A model generated the notes under the pieces. That model worked only from the letters and a program-made list of their open reading frames with translations. It was not told where the DNA came from and searched no databases. From positions 87,418-151,417 of the forward strand of contig NZ_PJEO01000052.1 of assembly GCF_002843175.1 (NCBI RefSeq): 64,000 bases of DNA, written 5' to 3'. Each line of letters starts with the position of its first letter. Position 1 is the stretch's first letter. Position numbers and translations under genes: made by a program. Shown here in pieces: positions 47,065 through 55,292 of the stretch. Source of the stretch: Confluentibacter flavum (GTDB taxonomy: Bacteria; Bacteroidota; Bacteroidia; Flavobacteriales; Flavobacteriaceae).

Positions 47065-49329
47065 TTAAAACCTAACTGATATTTTTCCTCTCAAAAAAAA
47101 TGGGGTTCCTGGGGTAAAATGTATTTCTTCAACTGAATTTGGCTCATTGAACAATCTACTTTCTGTGGCGAATTGTGTTTCGTTCCATTCGGTGTCGAAT
47201 ACATTTTCCACAATCAATCCAAAAGTCCAATTTTTATAATTGTAATTTAAATTGAAATCGGTTACAAAATAGCCTTCTGCCACAATGGAATTATCTTCGT
47301 TTGCTGGCCTATCTTTAATGTAGCGGTAATTAATCCCACCCGAAAAATTACATAAATTACGAAAACTAATACCCCCTGCTGACGCTAAATCTGGAGCAAG
47401 CGGAATGTAATCTTGTCCACTTGGCTCTTCAACACTTCTAGCATGTGAATAATTAACATCGCCATTCACAAACAACCAATCCGTCAACTGATACTGCAAT
47501 CCAAAATCAGCACCATAGCGTTGCGTTTTTCCGCTAGGCTCAACAATACCAGCATCTCCAACATACACAAACTCTTGCTGCAAAAACAAACTCCATAAAG
47601 CGGCATTAATAACCAATCGCTCTTTGGGTTTTAAAACAACACCAAAATCTGCCCCAAAAGCGGTTGGGAGTATTTTTTTTCCATTATTGGCAGTCACTAC
47701 CCTACTATCGTTTGAGTGGTAACCCAGCCCTGTTTTAGCATAAAATTGAGTCTTGGGAGAAGCCGCATAAATAATATTAAACTTTGGGCTTAACAGTACT
47801 TTGTTCTCACTTTTATTATCGTAAGTGAGTGTCAATAAATTTTCGTAATCAAAAGTAAAATAGTCTAGACGCAACCCTGGATTGAAGGTCCATTTATTTT
47901 TTTTATACGTTACATTGGCAAACGAAAAACAATTTAATTCATCCACATTACCATATGCCAATCGTTCCAAAATAGTTTGTCTGTTTAAGGTTCTGGATAA
48001 TTGAACATTATTAACATCATCATATCTAAACCCAATTCCCAACTCATATTTTAACTGCGCATCATGGTCTCCAAGATGAAATGAATGTTCGTAGGCTGCT
48101 TTTGCACCAATAATGGTTCTATCTTCTTTTTGCTGTATTTGATCGCCATTTACTGGGTCTTCCAAAAAGAATGTGAAATTTGAAAATAATTCAAAATCGT
48201 ACTTAGACACGTAGGCTGAAGATTTTACTACAGAATGTTCGTCTATTTGCTTTTTATGGTTTATCCACATATTACTTCGGCTGGTATTACCGCCTTCGGT
48301 ATCATCAATAGCTCCAAAACGACCTATTAATCCGCTCTCAACTGCACGTACTGGAATTTGCCCAGAAGCATCCCATTTGCTCTGAAAATGGGAAATCCCC
48401 ATATCAAACTCTTGGTTTAGGTAATTATTGAAATTGTAACGACCCATGATATTAAAACGGTTAAAATTTTGAGGCGATTCAAAAACACCCTCGGTCAATA
48501 CCATTTCTGAGGCCAAATAGGCACTACTATTTTTTTCTTCCAGAACTTTAATCATACTCAAAGCACGTAAAGTGTTATATTGTCCAGCTTCTAGAGATAT
48601 CAAGCTTTCGTCGATGGTTTTTTTGGTATTGATATCCACATAACCTGCCGTATTGAAATTTCCTTTATCGGCGTAATAAGATCCTTTTCCGAAATCGATG
48701 TTATTAATGGTCTCAGGAATGATGAAGTGCATATCGGCATAACCTTGTCCATGAGCGTGCGAAACCATATTTACGGGCATACCATCCACATCAATGGCAA
48801 TATCTGTACCATGGTCTATATCAAAACCCCTCAAAAAAATCTGTTCTGCTTTACCCCCACCGGCATGCTGACCAATTATCAACCCCGGTATTTTACGTAG
48901 TATCTCTTGGGACGATTTTACTGGACTTGTTTTTAAATCTACATTTAAAAAGGTGCTTAACACATTAACCTTAGAAACTATCAATACTTGATCTAAGGAT
49001 ACAGAGGATACTTTTAAAATAATATTTTCAGTATTATCTAAATGCTTTTCACTAATAACAAGTTCTTGGTTTTCAAAACCTAAACTATAAAAATAAATTT
49101 TGTCACCAACTGAAATATCATCTAACTCAAAATAACCCGCCACGTTGGTATATGTGTAAGTACCCGTAGTTTTATTATAAACGCCAACACCTTGCAAGGG
49201 TTTGCTAGTTTCTTCTGAAACTACTGTTCCGCTAAGCTCATGAGCTTGCATGCTTATAAAAGTGAAAACCAATAAAATGAAACATAAGACATACTTTGGA
49301 ACTTTCTTTTGGTTGCTTGGTTGTGTCAT
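47065..49329 (-). CDS. TonB-dependent receptor of the NRPS cluster
   Basis: A 754-residue receptor from the ATG at 49329 (MTQPSNQKKVPKYVLCFILL), giving a signal peptide ending in MQAHE. A TTG at 49350 would overlap the NRPS 1 stop and is less likely. Carboxypeptidase-like domain (about 32-110, ELSGTVVSEETSKPLQGV), a plug with FLRGFDIDHGTDIAIDVDG and the His-rich MVSHAHGQGYADMHF, and a barrel ending in FFLRGKISVRF. The His-rich plug and the presence of a HupE-like permease in the cluster suggest transport of a metal or a metal chelate. It is the third gene of the leftward operon. Confidence 0.9.
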   Translation of the reverse strand: MTQPSNQKKVPKYVLCFILLVFTFISMQAHELSGTVVSEETSKPLQGVGVYNKTTGTYTYTNVAGYFELDDISVGDKIYFYSLGFENQELVISEKHLDNTENIILKVSSVSLDQVLIVSKVNVLSTFLNVDLKTSPVKSSQEILRKIPGLIIGQHAGGGKAEQIFLRGFDIDHGTDIAIDVDGMPVNMVSHAHGQGYADMHFIIPETINNIDFGKGSYYADKGNFNTAGYVDINTKKTIDESLISLEAGQYNTLRALSMIKVLEEKNSSAYLASEMVLTEGVFESPQNFNRFNIMGRYNFNNYLNQEFDMGISHFQSKWDASGQIPVRAVESGLIGRFGAIDDTEGGNTSRSNMWINHKKQIDEHSVVKSSAYVSKYDFELFSNFTFFLEDPVNGDQIQQKEDRTIIGAKAAYEHSFHLGDHDAQLKYELGIGFRYDDVNNVQLSRTLNRQTILERLAYGNVDELNCFSFANVTYKKNKWTFNPGLRLDYFTFDYENLLTLTYDNKSENKVLLSPKFNIIYAASPKTQFYAKTGLGYHSNDSRVVTANNGKKILPTAFGADFGVVLKPKERLVINAALWSLFLQQEFVYVGDAGIVEPSGKTQRYGADFGLQYQLTDWLFVNGDVNYSHARSVEEPSGQDYIPLAPDLASAGGISFRNLCNFSGGINYRYIKDRPANEDNSIVAEGYFVTDFNLNYNYKNWTFGLIVENVFDTEWNETQFATESRLFNEPNSVEEIHFTPGTPFFLRGKISVRF

Positions 49330-49336
49330 AGCTTTT

Positions 49337-52300
49337 TTATAATGATTCAAGAATTCTTTGTTCTATATGGCTGGCATATGCTTCAATTGTAGGTAAATTA
49401 AAAATTTTATTTAAAGGAATTTCCATTCCCAATTCGTCATTAATTCTAGATGTTACCCTTATAGCTGCTAGTGAATGCCCTCCTAAGACTATAAAATTAT
49501 CGTGAACACTAATTTTATCCAACCTTAAAACGTCTCGCCATACATTATAAACCAGTTCTTCAATATCGTTTCTTGGAGACACATACGAAGTTTGTATGTC
49601 ATTGGTTTTATTTGCAGCATACTTAATTTCTTTTAGAACTTTCTTATCTACTTTGCCGTTTTTTGTTAGAGGCATTTCGTCTAAATGCTTAAAAGCGGAA
49701 GGTATCATATAGGCTGGTACTTTCTTTAACAAGTGCGCCTTTAAATCTTTTGTTGAAACAGCATCCTTAGCCGTATAATATGCGACTAGCTTTTCATCGT
49801 TCTCAAAAAGGTTATCAGAATCCTCATAACCAATTTCGTTCATAATACGTTTTACTTCAGTCTCGTCTATATATTCATTAATTTCTTCAAGACTTTCATC
49901 CCGGGTTTTATGCCCTAATCGCACATCCCAACTGTAAGGGAACGAATAATTGCTATAGCCTTTTTCTTTTTTATGAACATAAATCCCTACTTGGTTTATT
50001 AAACAGTTGGTAGAACGTCCTGTATCTGTTGGTCTAATCCAGCCCACTGTGTCTTCTAAATATCGAAGCATTTCCTCGAGACTCACATCAGAATATCTAT
50101 AAAAATCCACGAACTGGACTTTATCAAAAACAGCATCATTCTCAAATAAGGAAACATCTAACAACTCTTTAACGGCATCCTCTTCTCTATGATAAAGTTT
50201 TCTAACTTCTAATATAGTGTCATCAATTTTAGTTACATCCAAATTTTCTTCCCAGAATAATTCTTCTGTCAATCGTGTTTCAAAAAACTGACCTCTGGAC
50301 AAGCCTGTAACAATAAAAGGAATTTGCTTTTCCATGGCAATTTTTGTGCTCAATGTGTAAATGGTTTTAAAACAACCATTACAAACATTTTTGTGTCTTT
50401 TAAGACTGTCCACAAAAATTTGGTTCATATGATTCGTTGAGTCATAAATATGATCAACTCCCAACTTCTCAACAATTCTATTTATATTATTTTTTGCTTG
50501 TTGTGATATGTAGCCGTTATCTAAGGTAAATGCTAAAACTTTAAGTCCCATGCCTACTAATTGCGCCAAAATGTAGGTGCTATCCTTACCTCCGCTCAAA
50601 AGTGTCAAACAGTCATAACTTGGGTTATTAGTCTTGTTCTTGGTTAAGATTGATTTTAGCTCTGCTTCTGTTCTAAAATACTTTTGTACTTTATCTTCGT
50701 AATTTTTAAAGGCATTACATAAATGGCATACGCCTTGATCATCGAAATCTATTTCTGGATAATTTGAGGGTAATCCACAATTTGTACAATTTATCACCTT
50801 CTCTACTTCTTCTGTCCTTTTTTTATTGTCTACCAAAACAACTGCACAAGTATCAATCCCTTTAAAATCCATTAAATTGGATTCTATATCGGTTAATTCT
50901 ATCCTGTAGCCCCTTAACTTGATTTGCTCATCTACCCTTCCTAAATATTCATAATCCCCATCTTCATTAATTCTAGCTAAATCGCCTGTATGGTACATTT
51001 TTGCCCCTGTTACAAAAGGATTATCCACAAACTTTGCCTTAGTTAATTCATCTAAATCCAAATAGCCATTTGCTAGACTTGCCCCACTTAAATACAGTTC
51101 TCCCACAACACCATGAGGTACTAGATTTTTATGACTATCTAAAATATAGGCATGCATATTTTTAATAGGGATACCTATAGGGATAGAAGCACCTGTATGT
51201 AATGCTGCATTAAACTCACTTACTATGCAGCCAACAGTCGCTTCAGTAGGGCCATATTCATTAAAGATCCTGATGTTATTGCCAAAAGCAGTGGTGATTG
51301 ATTTACCTAGTTGTACTTTAAAATCTTCACCGCCAACTATCATTGTTTTTATAGTAGAGTTTGTCAAGTCTCTTCCCTTAAAAAAGGACAAATGTGATGG
51401 CGTTAGCTTAATGGTATTAACCAAATTATCTCCCAATAATTGCAATAAGGATATATCGGGTCCAAATGCATTTTCCTTATAAACAATCAATCTGCCGCCA
51501 TTTAATAAAGGTAAAATGGTGGACGTAATGGTAAGATCGAAGCCTATAGATGTAAATAACGGAAGAATGGATTTACTATCAATGCCATAATAACCCTTGG
51601 CCCAAAGCAAATAATTAGACAAGGCACTATGTGATATTATAACACCTTTAGGATTACCCGTAGAACCAGATGTATATAGAATATATGCAATCGAATTAGC
51701 CGTTAGTTTAATATTCAAATTATCAACCGATAGGTTTGAACTCTCAGCTATAACCGTTTTTAAATCCAGTACAGGTAATTCAATATTCAATACATTAGTT
51801 TTCAGTGGCAATTCAGTTAAAACCATGCTGGCTCCTGAATTAGAAAGCATAAAATGAACACGATCTTTAGGTTGGTCAGCAGCGATAAGTATAAAAGTTG
51901 CTCTTAATTTCATTATGGCGAGCAAACCAACAATATACTCTATACTTCGGTAGGTATAGAGTGCTATTTTATTTTCTGAAACAACACCTTCCTTTTTTAA
52001 ATAAGTTGCAAATTGATTCGCTTTTTTATTTAAACCATTATAAGTGAGTGTTTCAGGTCCACATTGCAATGCAACACTATTAGGGTTAGATTTAACCATG
52101 GTTTCAAAAAGCTCTAAGATAGAACTGTATGGTGAGTCGAAATTTAATTTGGGAAGTAAAAAAGCGTCTGTTTCCTGTTGCGTTATAAGATTTGGTTTTG
52201 ATATTTCCTGATCAATATCCTGAATGAATGCATCTAGTATATTTGAGAAATGATGCATTACCAAACTCGATAAAATACCCTCATTTAAATCAAAAACAAC

Positions 52301-53482
52301 CTTGATTTTACCTGTTGCTTCAAAATCGTAAATATGGCACCTCATTTGGTGGGCGGCATCATTATGATTTGGATGAATCCAATCCACATTTGTTTCCAAC
52401 CCATCAAAATTTGAAAAGCTAGAAGTTATATAATTAAAAATAACATTAAAACTTCTGCTTACCTTTGCTGAAGTAGCTCCTGTTACAGCATGTTTTAAAA
52501 AGGCATTACTCTCGATTTTAACGCGTTGTAGCAATGTATAAAATGTATCATCCTCGTCTAAATCAACAGTTAAAGGGAATACTTCAATAAATAGCCCTGC
52601 CGTTTTTTTAAACTTATTTGTAGTCCTGTTATGTATAGGGGCACCAATAGCTATATTATTTTGACCACTTATTCTATATAGATACGAAAATATAACCGTA
52701 GCAAAAATATTAAATAGGGTGAGTTCTTGTGTCCATGATTTAATATCACTTTGCTTAGCTAAATCCCTTAATTTTTGTGATTGTTCAAAATCTAAATTTA
52801 ATACAACCCTATTGGATTTAGTTGTTGGATTGAGAGGCTGTTTTACGCCATATAATGAGGGTGCTTTCGTAAATAAATCAACTTTTCTCTCCCAATATTT
52901 TTTTTCTTCGGTATTGTTTTTTGCTTGGTCTATTTCGTATGCTACATAATCGGAATAGTTAAACAATTCATTTAAGTCTGATGGTTTTTTATGATTTTTG
53001 ATTTGCCCATATATTTTAGACATAGTATCAAAAAGAATTACAGAACTTGAAGCATCTGTTATTAAATGATGCACATTTAAAAACCAGATATAGTGTTGGG
53101 AATCCACTTTTATTAAAACGGAATCGAATAATGGCTTAGAAAAATCAAAAGTTATTTCACTTCGTTTTTGTAACCATTCTTCGACAGGAAATACATTTGA
53201 CTCAGAAGTAAAATCCAGCATTTCAAAAGCATAATCATAGTCATCCATTATCTGCTGATAAGGGGTATTTTGATTTTCTATGAAAACAGTTCTTAAAACA
53301 TCTATCTGCTTAATCATATCAGAGAATGCTTTGGCGAATACACCCTCATCTATCTCTTCATGTATATGATAGGCATAGGGTACATTATATAAAGGGACAT
53401 TAGGATGTAATTTTTGTCCGAGCCATAAGGATAGTTGACTTTGTGTCAAGGCATACAACTTCGATTTTGATTGGTCTATCAT
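49337..53482 (-). CDS. NRPS 1: C-A-T with a PP-loop domain inserted in the adenylation domain
   Basis: A 1381-residue non-ribosomal peptide synthetase. Condensation domain 1-430 with HHLITDA (138-144). Adenylation domain from about 455: A3 YTSGSTGNPKG (603-613), A5 NEYGPTEAT (741-749), A7 YHTGDL (830-835), A8 around LRGYRIELTDIE (857-868), A10 PLTKNGKVDKK (271 residues from the end of the insert's partner strand, at 1271-1281). Between A8 and A10, residues about 896-1228 are an insert: C899/C902 and C919/C922 (zinc-knuckle-like), PP-loop SGGKDS (963-968), and CNGC (C1034/C1037). Carrier domain with GGHSL at 1334-1338. No thioesterase. Pocket residues by alignment to GrsA read D-L-T-K-I-G-E-V-G-K, close to the asparagine code. 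It starts two bases after the carrier-protein gene. Confidence 0.93.
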   Translation of the reverse strand: MIDQSKSKLYALTQSQLSLWLGQKLHPNVPLYNVPYAYHIHEEIDEGVFAKAFSDMIKQIDVLRTVFIENQNTPYQQIMDDYDYAFEMLDFTSESNVFPVEEWLQKRSEITFDFSKPLFDSVLIKVDSQHYIWFLNVHHLITDASSSVILFDTMSKIYGQIKNHKKPSDLNELFNYSDYVAYEIDQAKNNTEEKKYWERKVDLFTKAPSLYGVKQPLNPTTKSNRVVLNLDFEQSQKLRDLAKQSDIKSWTQELTLFNIFATVIFSYLYRISGQNNIAIGAPIHNRTTNKFKKTAGLFIEVFPLTVDLDEDDTFYTLLQRVKIESNAFLKHAVTGATSAKVSRSFNVIFNYITSSFSNFDGLETNVDWIHPNHNDAAHQMRCHIYDFEATGKIKVVFDLNEGILSSLVMHHFSNILDAFIQDIDQEISKPNLITQQETDAFLLPKLNFDSPYSSILELFETMVKSNPNSVALQCGPETLTYNGLNKKANQFATYLKKEGVVSENKIALYTYRSIEYIVGLLAIMKLRATFILIAADQPKDRVHFMLSNSGASMVLTELPLKTNVLNIELPVLDLKTVIAESSNLSVDNLNIKLTANSIAYILYTSGSTGNPKGVIISHSALSNYLLWAKGYYGIDSKSILPLFTSIGFDLTITSTILPLLNGGRLIVYKENAFGPDISLLQLLGDNLVNTIKLTPSHLSFFKGRDLTNSTIKTMIVGGEDFKVQLGKSITTAFGNNIRIFNEYGPTEATVGCIVSEFNAALHTGASIPIGIPIKNMHAYILDSHKNLVPHGVVGELYLSGASLANGYLDLDELTKAKFVDNPFVTGAKMYHTGDLARINEDGDYEYLGRVDEQIKLRGYRIELTDIESNLMDFKGIDTCAVVLVDNKKRTEEVEKVINCTNCGLPSNYPEIDFDDQGVCHLCNAFKNYEDKVQKYFRTEAELKSILTKNKTNNPSYDCLTLLSGGKDSTYILAQLVGMGLKVLAFTLDNGYISQQAKNNINRIVEKLGVDHIYDSTNHMNQIFVDSLKRHKNVCNGCFKTIYTLSTKIAMEKQIPFIVTGLSRGQFFETRLTEELFWEENLDVTKIDDTILEVRKLYHREEDAVKELLDVSLFENDAVFDKVQFVDFYRYSDVSLEEMLRYLEDTVGWIRPTDTGRSTNCLINQVGIYVHKKEKGYSNYSFPYSWDVRLGHKTRDESLEEINEYIDETEVKRIMNEIGYEDSDNLFENDEKLVAYYTAKDAVSTKDLKAHLLKKVPAYMIPSAFKHLDEMPLTKNGKVDKKVLKEIKYAANKTNDIQTSYVSPRNDIEELVYNVWRDVLRLDKISVHDNFIVLGGHSLAAIRVTSRINDELGMEIPLNKIFNLPTIEAYASHIEQRILESL

Positions 53483-53484
53483 AA

Positions 53485-53733
53485 CTATGATTTTAAGCTA
53501 TTTTTTAAAATATAGTTACTCATGTTATTAATGGTCATGAAATTATCGAAAGTCATGTCTTCAAAAGGTATTTCCATATTAAATCGTTTTTCAATAAAAC
53601 GCACAATACGCATGATGCCCATAGAATCTATAAGTCCAGTACTCAGAAGGTCTTCGTCGTGACTCAAATTATCTAATTTTTCCTCTATAATCTCTTGTTT
53701 GATAAAGGTTTCCAAAGCGTCATTTATTTCCAT
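53485..53733 (-). CDS. Stand-alone acyl/peptidyl carrier protein
   Basis: An 82-residue carrier protein with the phosphopantetheine attachment Ser in GLIDSMGIMRIV and four-helix-bundle length. It is the first gene of the leftward operon, two bases before NRPS 1. It could carry a starter acyl or an amino acid for the condensation domain of NRPS 1; no separate ligase to load it is in the cluster, so a chromosomal one or an NRPS adenylation domain acting in trans would be needed. Confidence 0.9.
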   Translation of the reverse strand: MEINDALETFIKQEIIEEKLDNLSHDEDLLSTGLIDSMGIMRIVRFIEKRFNMEIPFEDMTFDNFMTINNMSNYILKNSLKS

Positions 53734-54061
53734 AATAAATTTATATTCATTAAAAATGATTACATGACTAAAATTTAGGAAAATAGAAGCTGATAGGTAT
53801 TATAATATCAATAACATATACCTACTAAATACAACATATAGCAATTTTTTATATTTAATCTTTTTACCTAGCAAGGTAAAGATATATGAATATTGTTTAT
53901 CACTAAAATAGTAATTCCGTAATTCAACGATTAAATATTTGTATTGAACGAAAAAAATAATATTGAATATTATGAATCTTCTAATATTTACGATATTCAT
54001 TAAAAAAAATCGCTAAAACACACTTTTAACAATTAGTGTGTTATACAATAAACTAACCGCT
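53734..54061. promoter_or_regulatory. Divergent control region of the NRPS cluster
   Basis: The 328 bases between the carrier-protein gene and the HupE-like gene hold no frame and are over 75% A+T by eye. It must carry both operon promoters; no exact TAnnTTTG is present, the nearest being AATATTTG around 53935. Two inverted repeats stand out: TTTACC-TAGCAA-GGTAAA near 53867-53880, and AACACACT (54017-54024) with AGTGTGTT (54035-54042), the latter 20 bases before the HupE start. They could be operators or leader hairpins. Confidence 0.6.
54017..54042 (+). promoter_or_regulatory. Inverted repeat ahead of the HupE-like gene
   Basis: A perfect 8-bp inverted repeat with a 10-base spacer, ending 19 bases before the ATG. 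It has no T run, so it is unlikely to be a terminator; an operator or a leader hairpin is possible. Confidence 0.5.
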
Positions 54062-55282
54062 ATGAATAAAAAATTCCTGTGCCTAGTATTTATTGCTCTA
54101 ATTTTAACCACTGTTAACAAAGTATTTGGACATAATCCCGATAATAGTCTCATGTATCTTAGAATTTATGAGAACGCCAATATTGAAGGAACCATACATG
54201 TTAACATAAATGAATTAAATGATGTTTTAGGACTTCATTTAAATAAAAAAACGTCTGTTGAGGACGTTGAACCATATGCCAATAAGATTAGGGACTACTT
54301 AATTAAAAACACCGCTTTTTCAACTGGCAGTAAGATCTATAAAATGGTATTTACCAATGAAATAAGCATATTGAGTGTTGGATATGGTGATTTTGTAATA
54401 TTCCATTTTTATTTAGAAAATTCTAATGTTTTACCTGACGAAATAGATGTTGTTTTTAAAATTTTTATTGAAGAAGAGCCTAACCACCAAAATTTATTAG
54501 GGCAAGAGTATAACTGGAAAGCAGGCTTGATAAATAACGAAAAAATGATTGACTTATATTTTAGTCACAACGACTGGAAAAAAACATTATCGCTTAAAGA
54601 AAGATCTATCATGAAAGGTTTTATGGCGATGATCAGACAAGGTATTTGGCATATCTGGATTGGCATTGATCACATTTTATTTATAATAGCGCTTATTTTA
54701 CCTGCTGTTGTACGACGGAAAAAAGCTGGTATTTGGGGCTGGGAACCTGTTGATAAGTTTAAACCTGCTTTTATCTACATCATTAAAATCATTACTTTTT
54801 TCACAATTGCACATACCATTACATTAAGTTTAGCATCTTTAAATATAATAGCTCTGCCATCAAGGATTGTTGAATCCATTATTGCCCTTTCTATTGGATT
54901 GGCAGCCTATCACAATATTAGGCCCATTTTTAAGGGAAAAGATTGGCTTATTGCTTTTGTATTCGGATTGTTTCATGGATTTGGATTTGCAAGTGTTTTA
55001 GGAGAACTAGGTTTTAATGGTGAAAATCTTGCCTTAACACTATTAGGTTTTAATATTGGTGTTGAAATTGGGCAATTAGCTATAATAACAGCTATTTTTC
55101 CTCTATTATATGTCATTAGAAACCTTAAATTATATCCCAAGTTTTTAGTTTACCTGTCTGCCCTACTCATAATTATTTCTCTTTATTGGGTAGTAGAACG
55201 TGCTTTTGATATTGATCTTCCTATTGATAACTACATTAGAAGGTACGGTTATCAATTTGCCGTTTGGTTAGGTCTGAGATAA
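54062..55282 (+). CDS. HupE/UreJ-type membrane protein with a periplasmic domain
   Basis: A 406-residue protein from the ATG at 54062 (MNKKFLCLVFIALILTTVNK), with a signal peptide ending near FGHNP. Residues 25-185 are an extracytoplasmic domain of mixed structure. Residues about 190-370 have six or seven membrane segments with the HupE/UreJ signatures IWHIWIGIDHILF, FFTIAHTITLSLA and LFHGFGFASVL; the His and Asp of these motifs are where related Ni/Co permeases bind metal. The N-terminal domain is characteristic of the HupE_UreJ_2 branch. It is the first gene of the rightward operon, 10 bases before NRPS 2. Metal specificity cannot be told. Confidence 0.88.
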   Translation: MNKKFLCLVFIALILTTVNKVFGHNPDNSLMYLRIYENANIEGTIHVNINELNDVLGLHLNKKTSVEDVEPYANKIRDYLIKNTAFSTGSKIYKMVFTNEISILSVGYGDFVIFHFYLENSNVLPDEIDVVFKIFIEEEPNHQNLLGQEYNWKAGLINNEKMIDLYFSHNDWKKTLSLKERSIMKGFMAMIRQGIWHIWIGIDHILFIIALILPAVVRRKKAGIWGWEPVDKFKPAFIYIIKIITFFTIAHTITLSLASLNIIALPSRIVESIIALSIGLAAYHNIRPIFKGKDWLIAFVFGLFHGFGFASVLGELGFNGENLALTLLGFNIGVEIGQLAIITAIFPLLYVIRNLKLYPKFLVYLSALLIIISLYWVVERAFDIDLPIDNYIRRYGYQFAVWLGLR

Positions 55283-55292
55283 AAAGAAAGAT

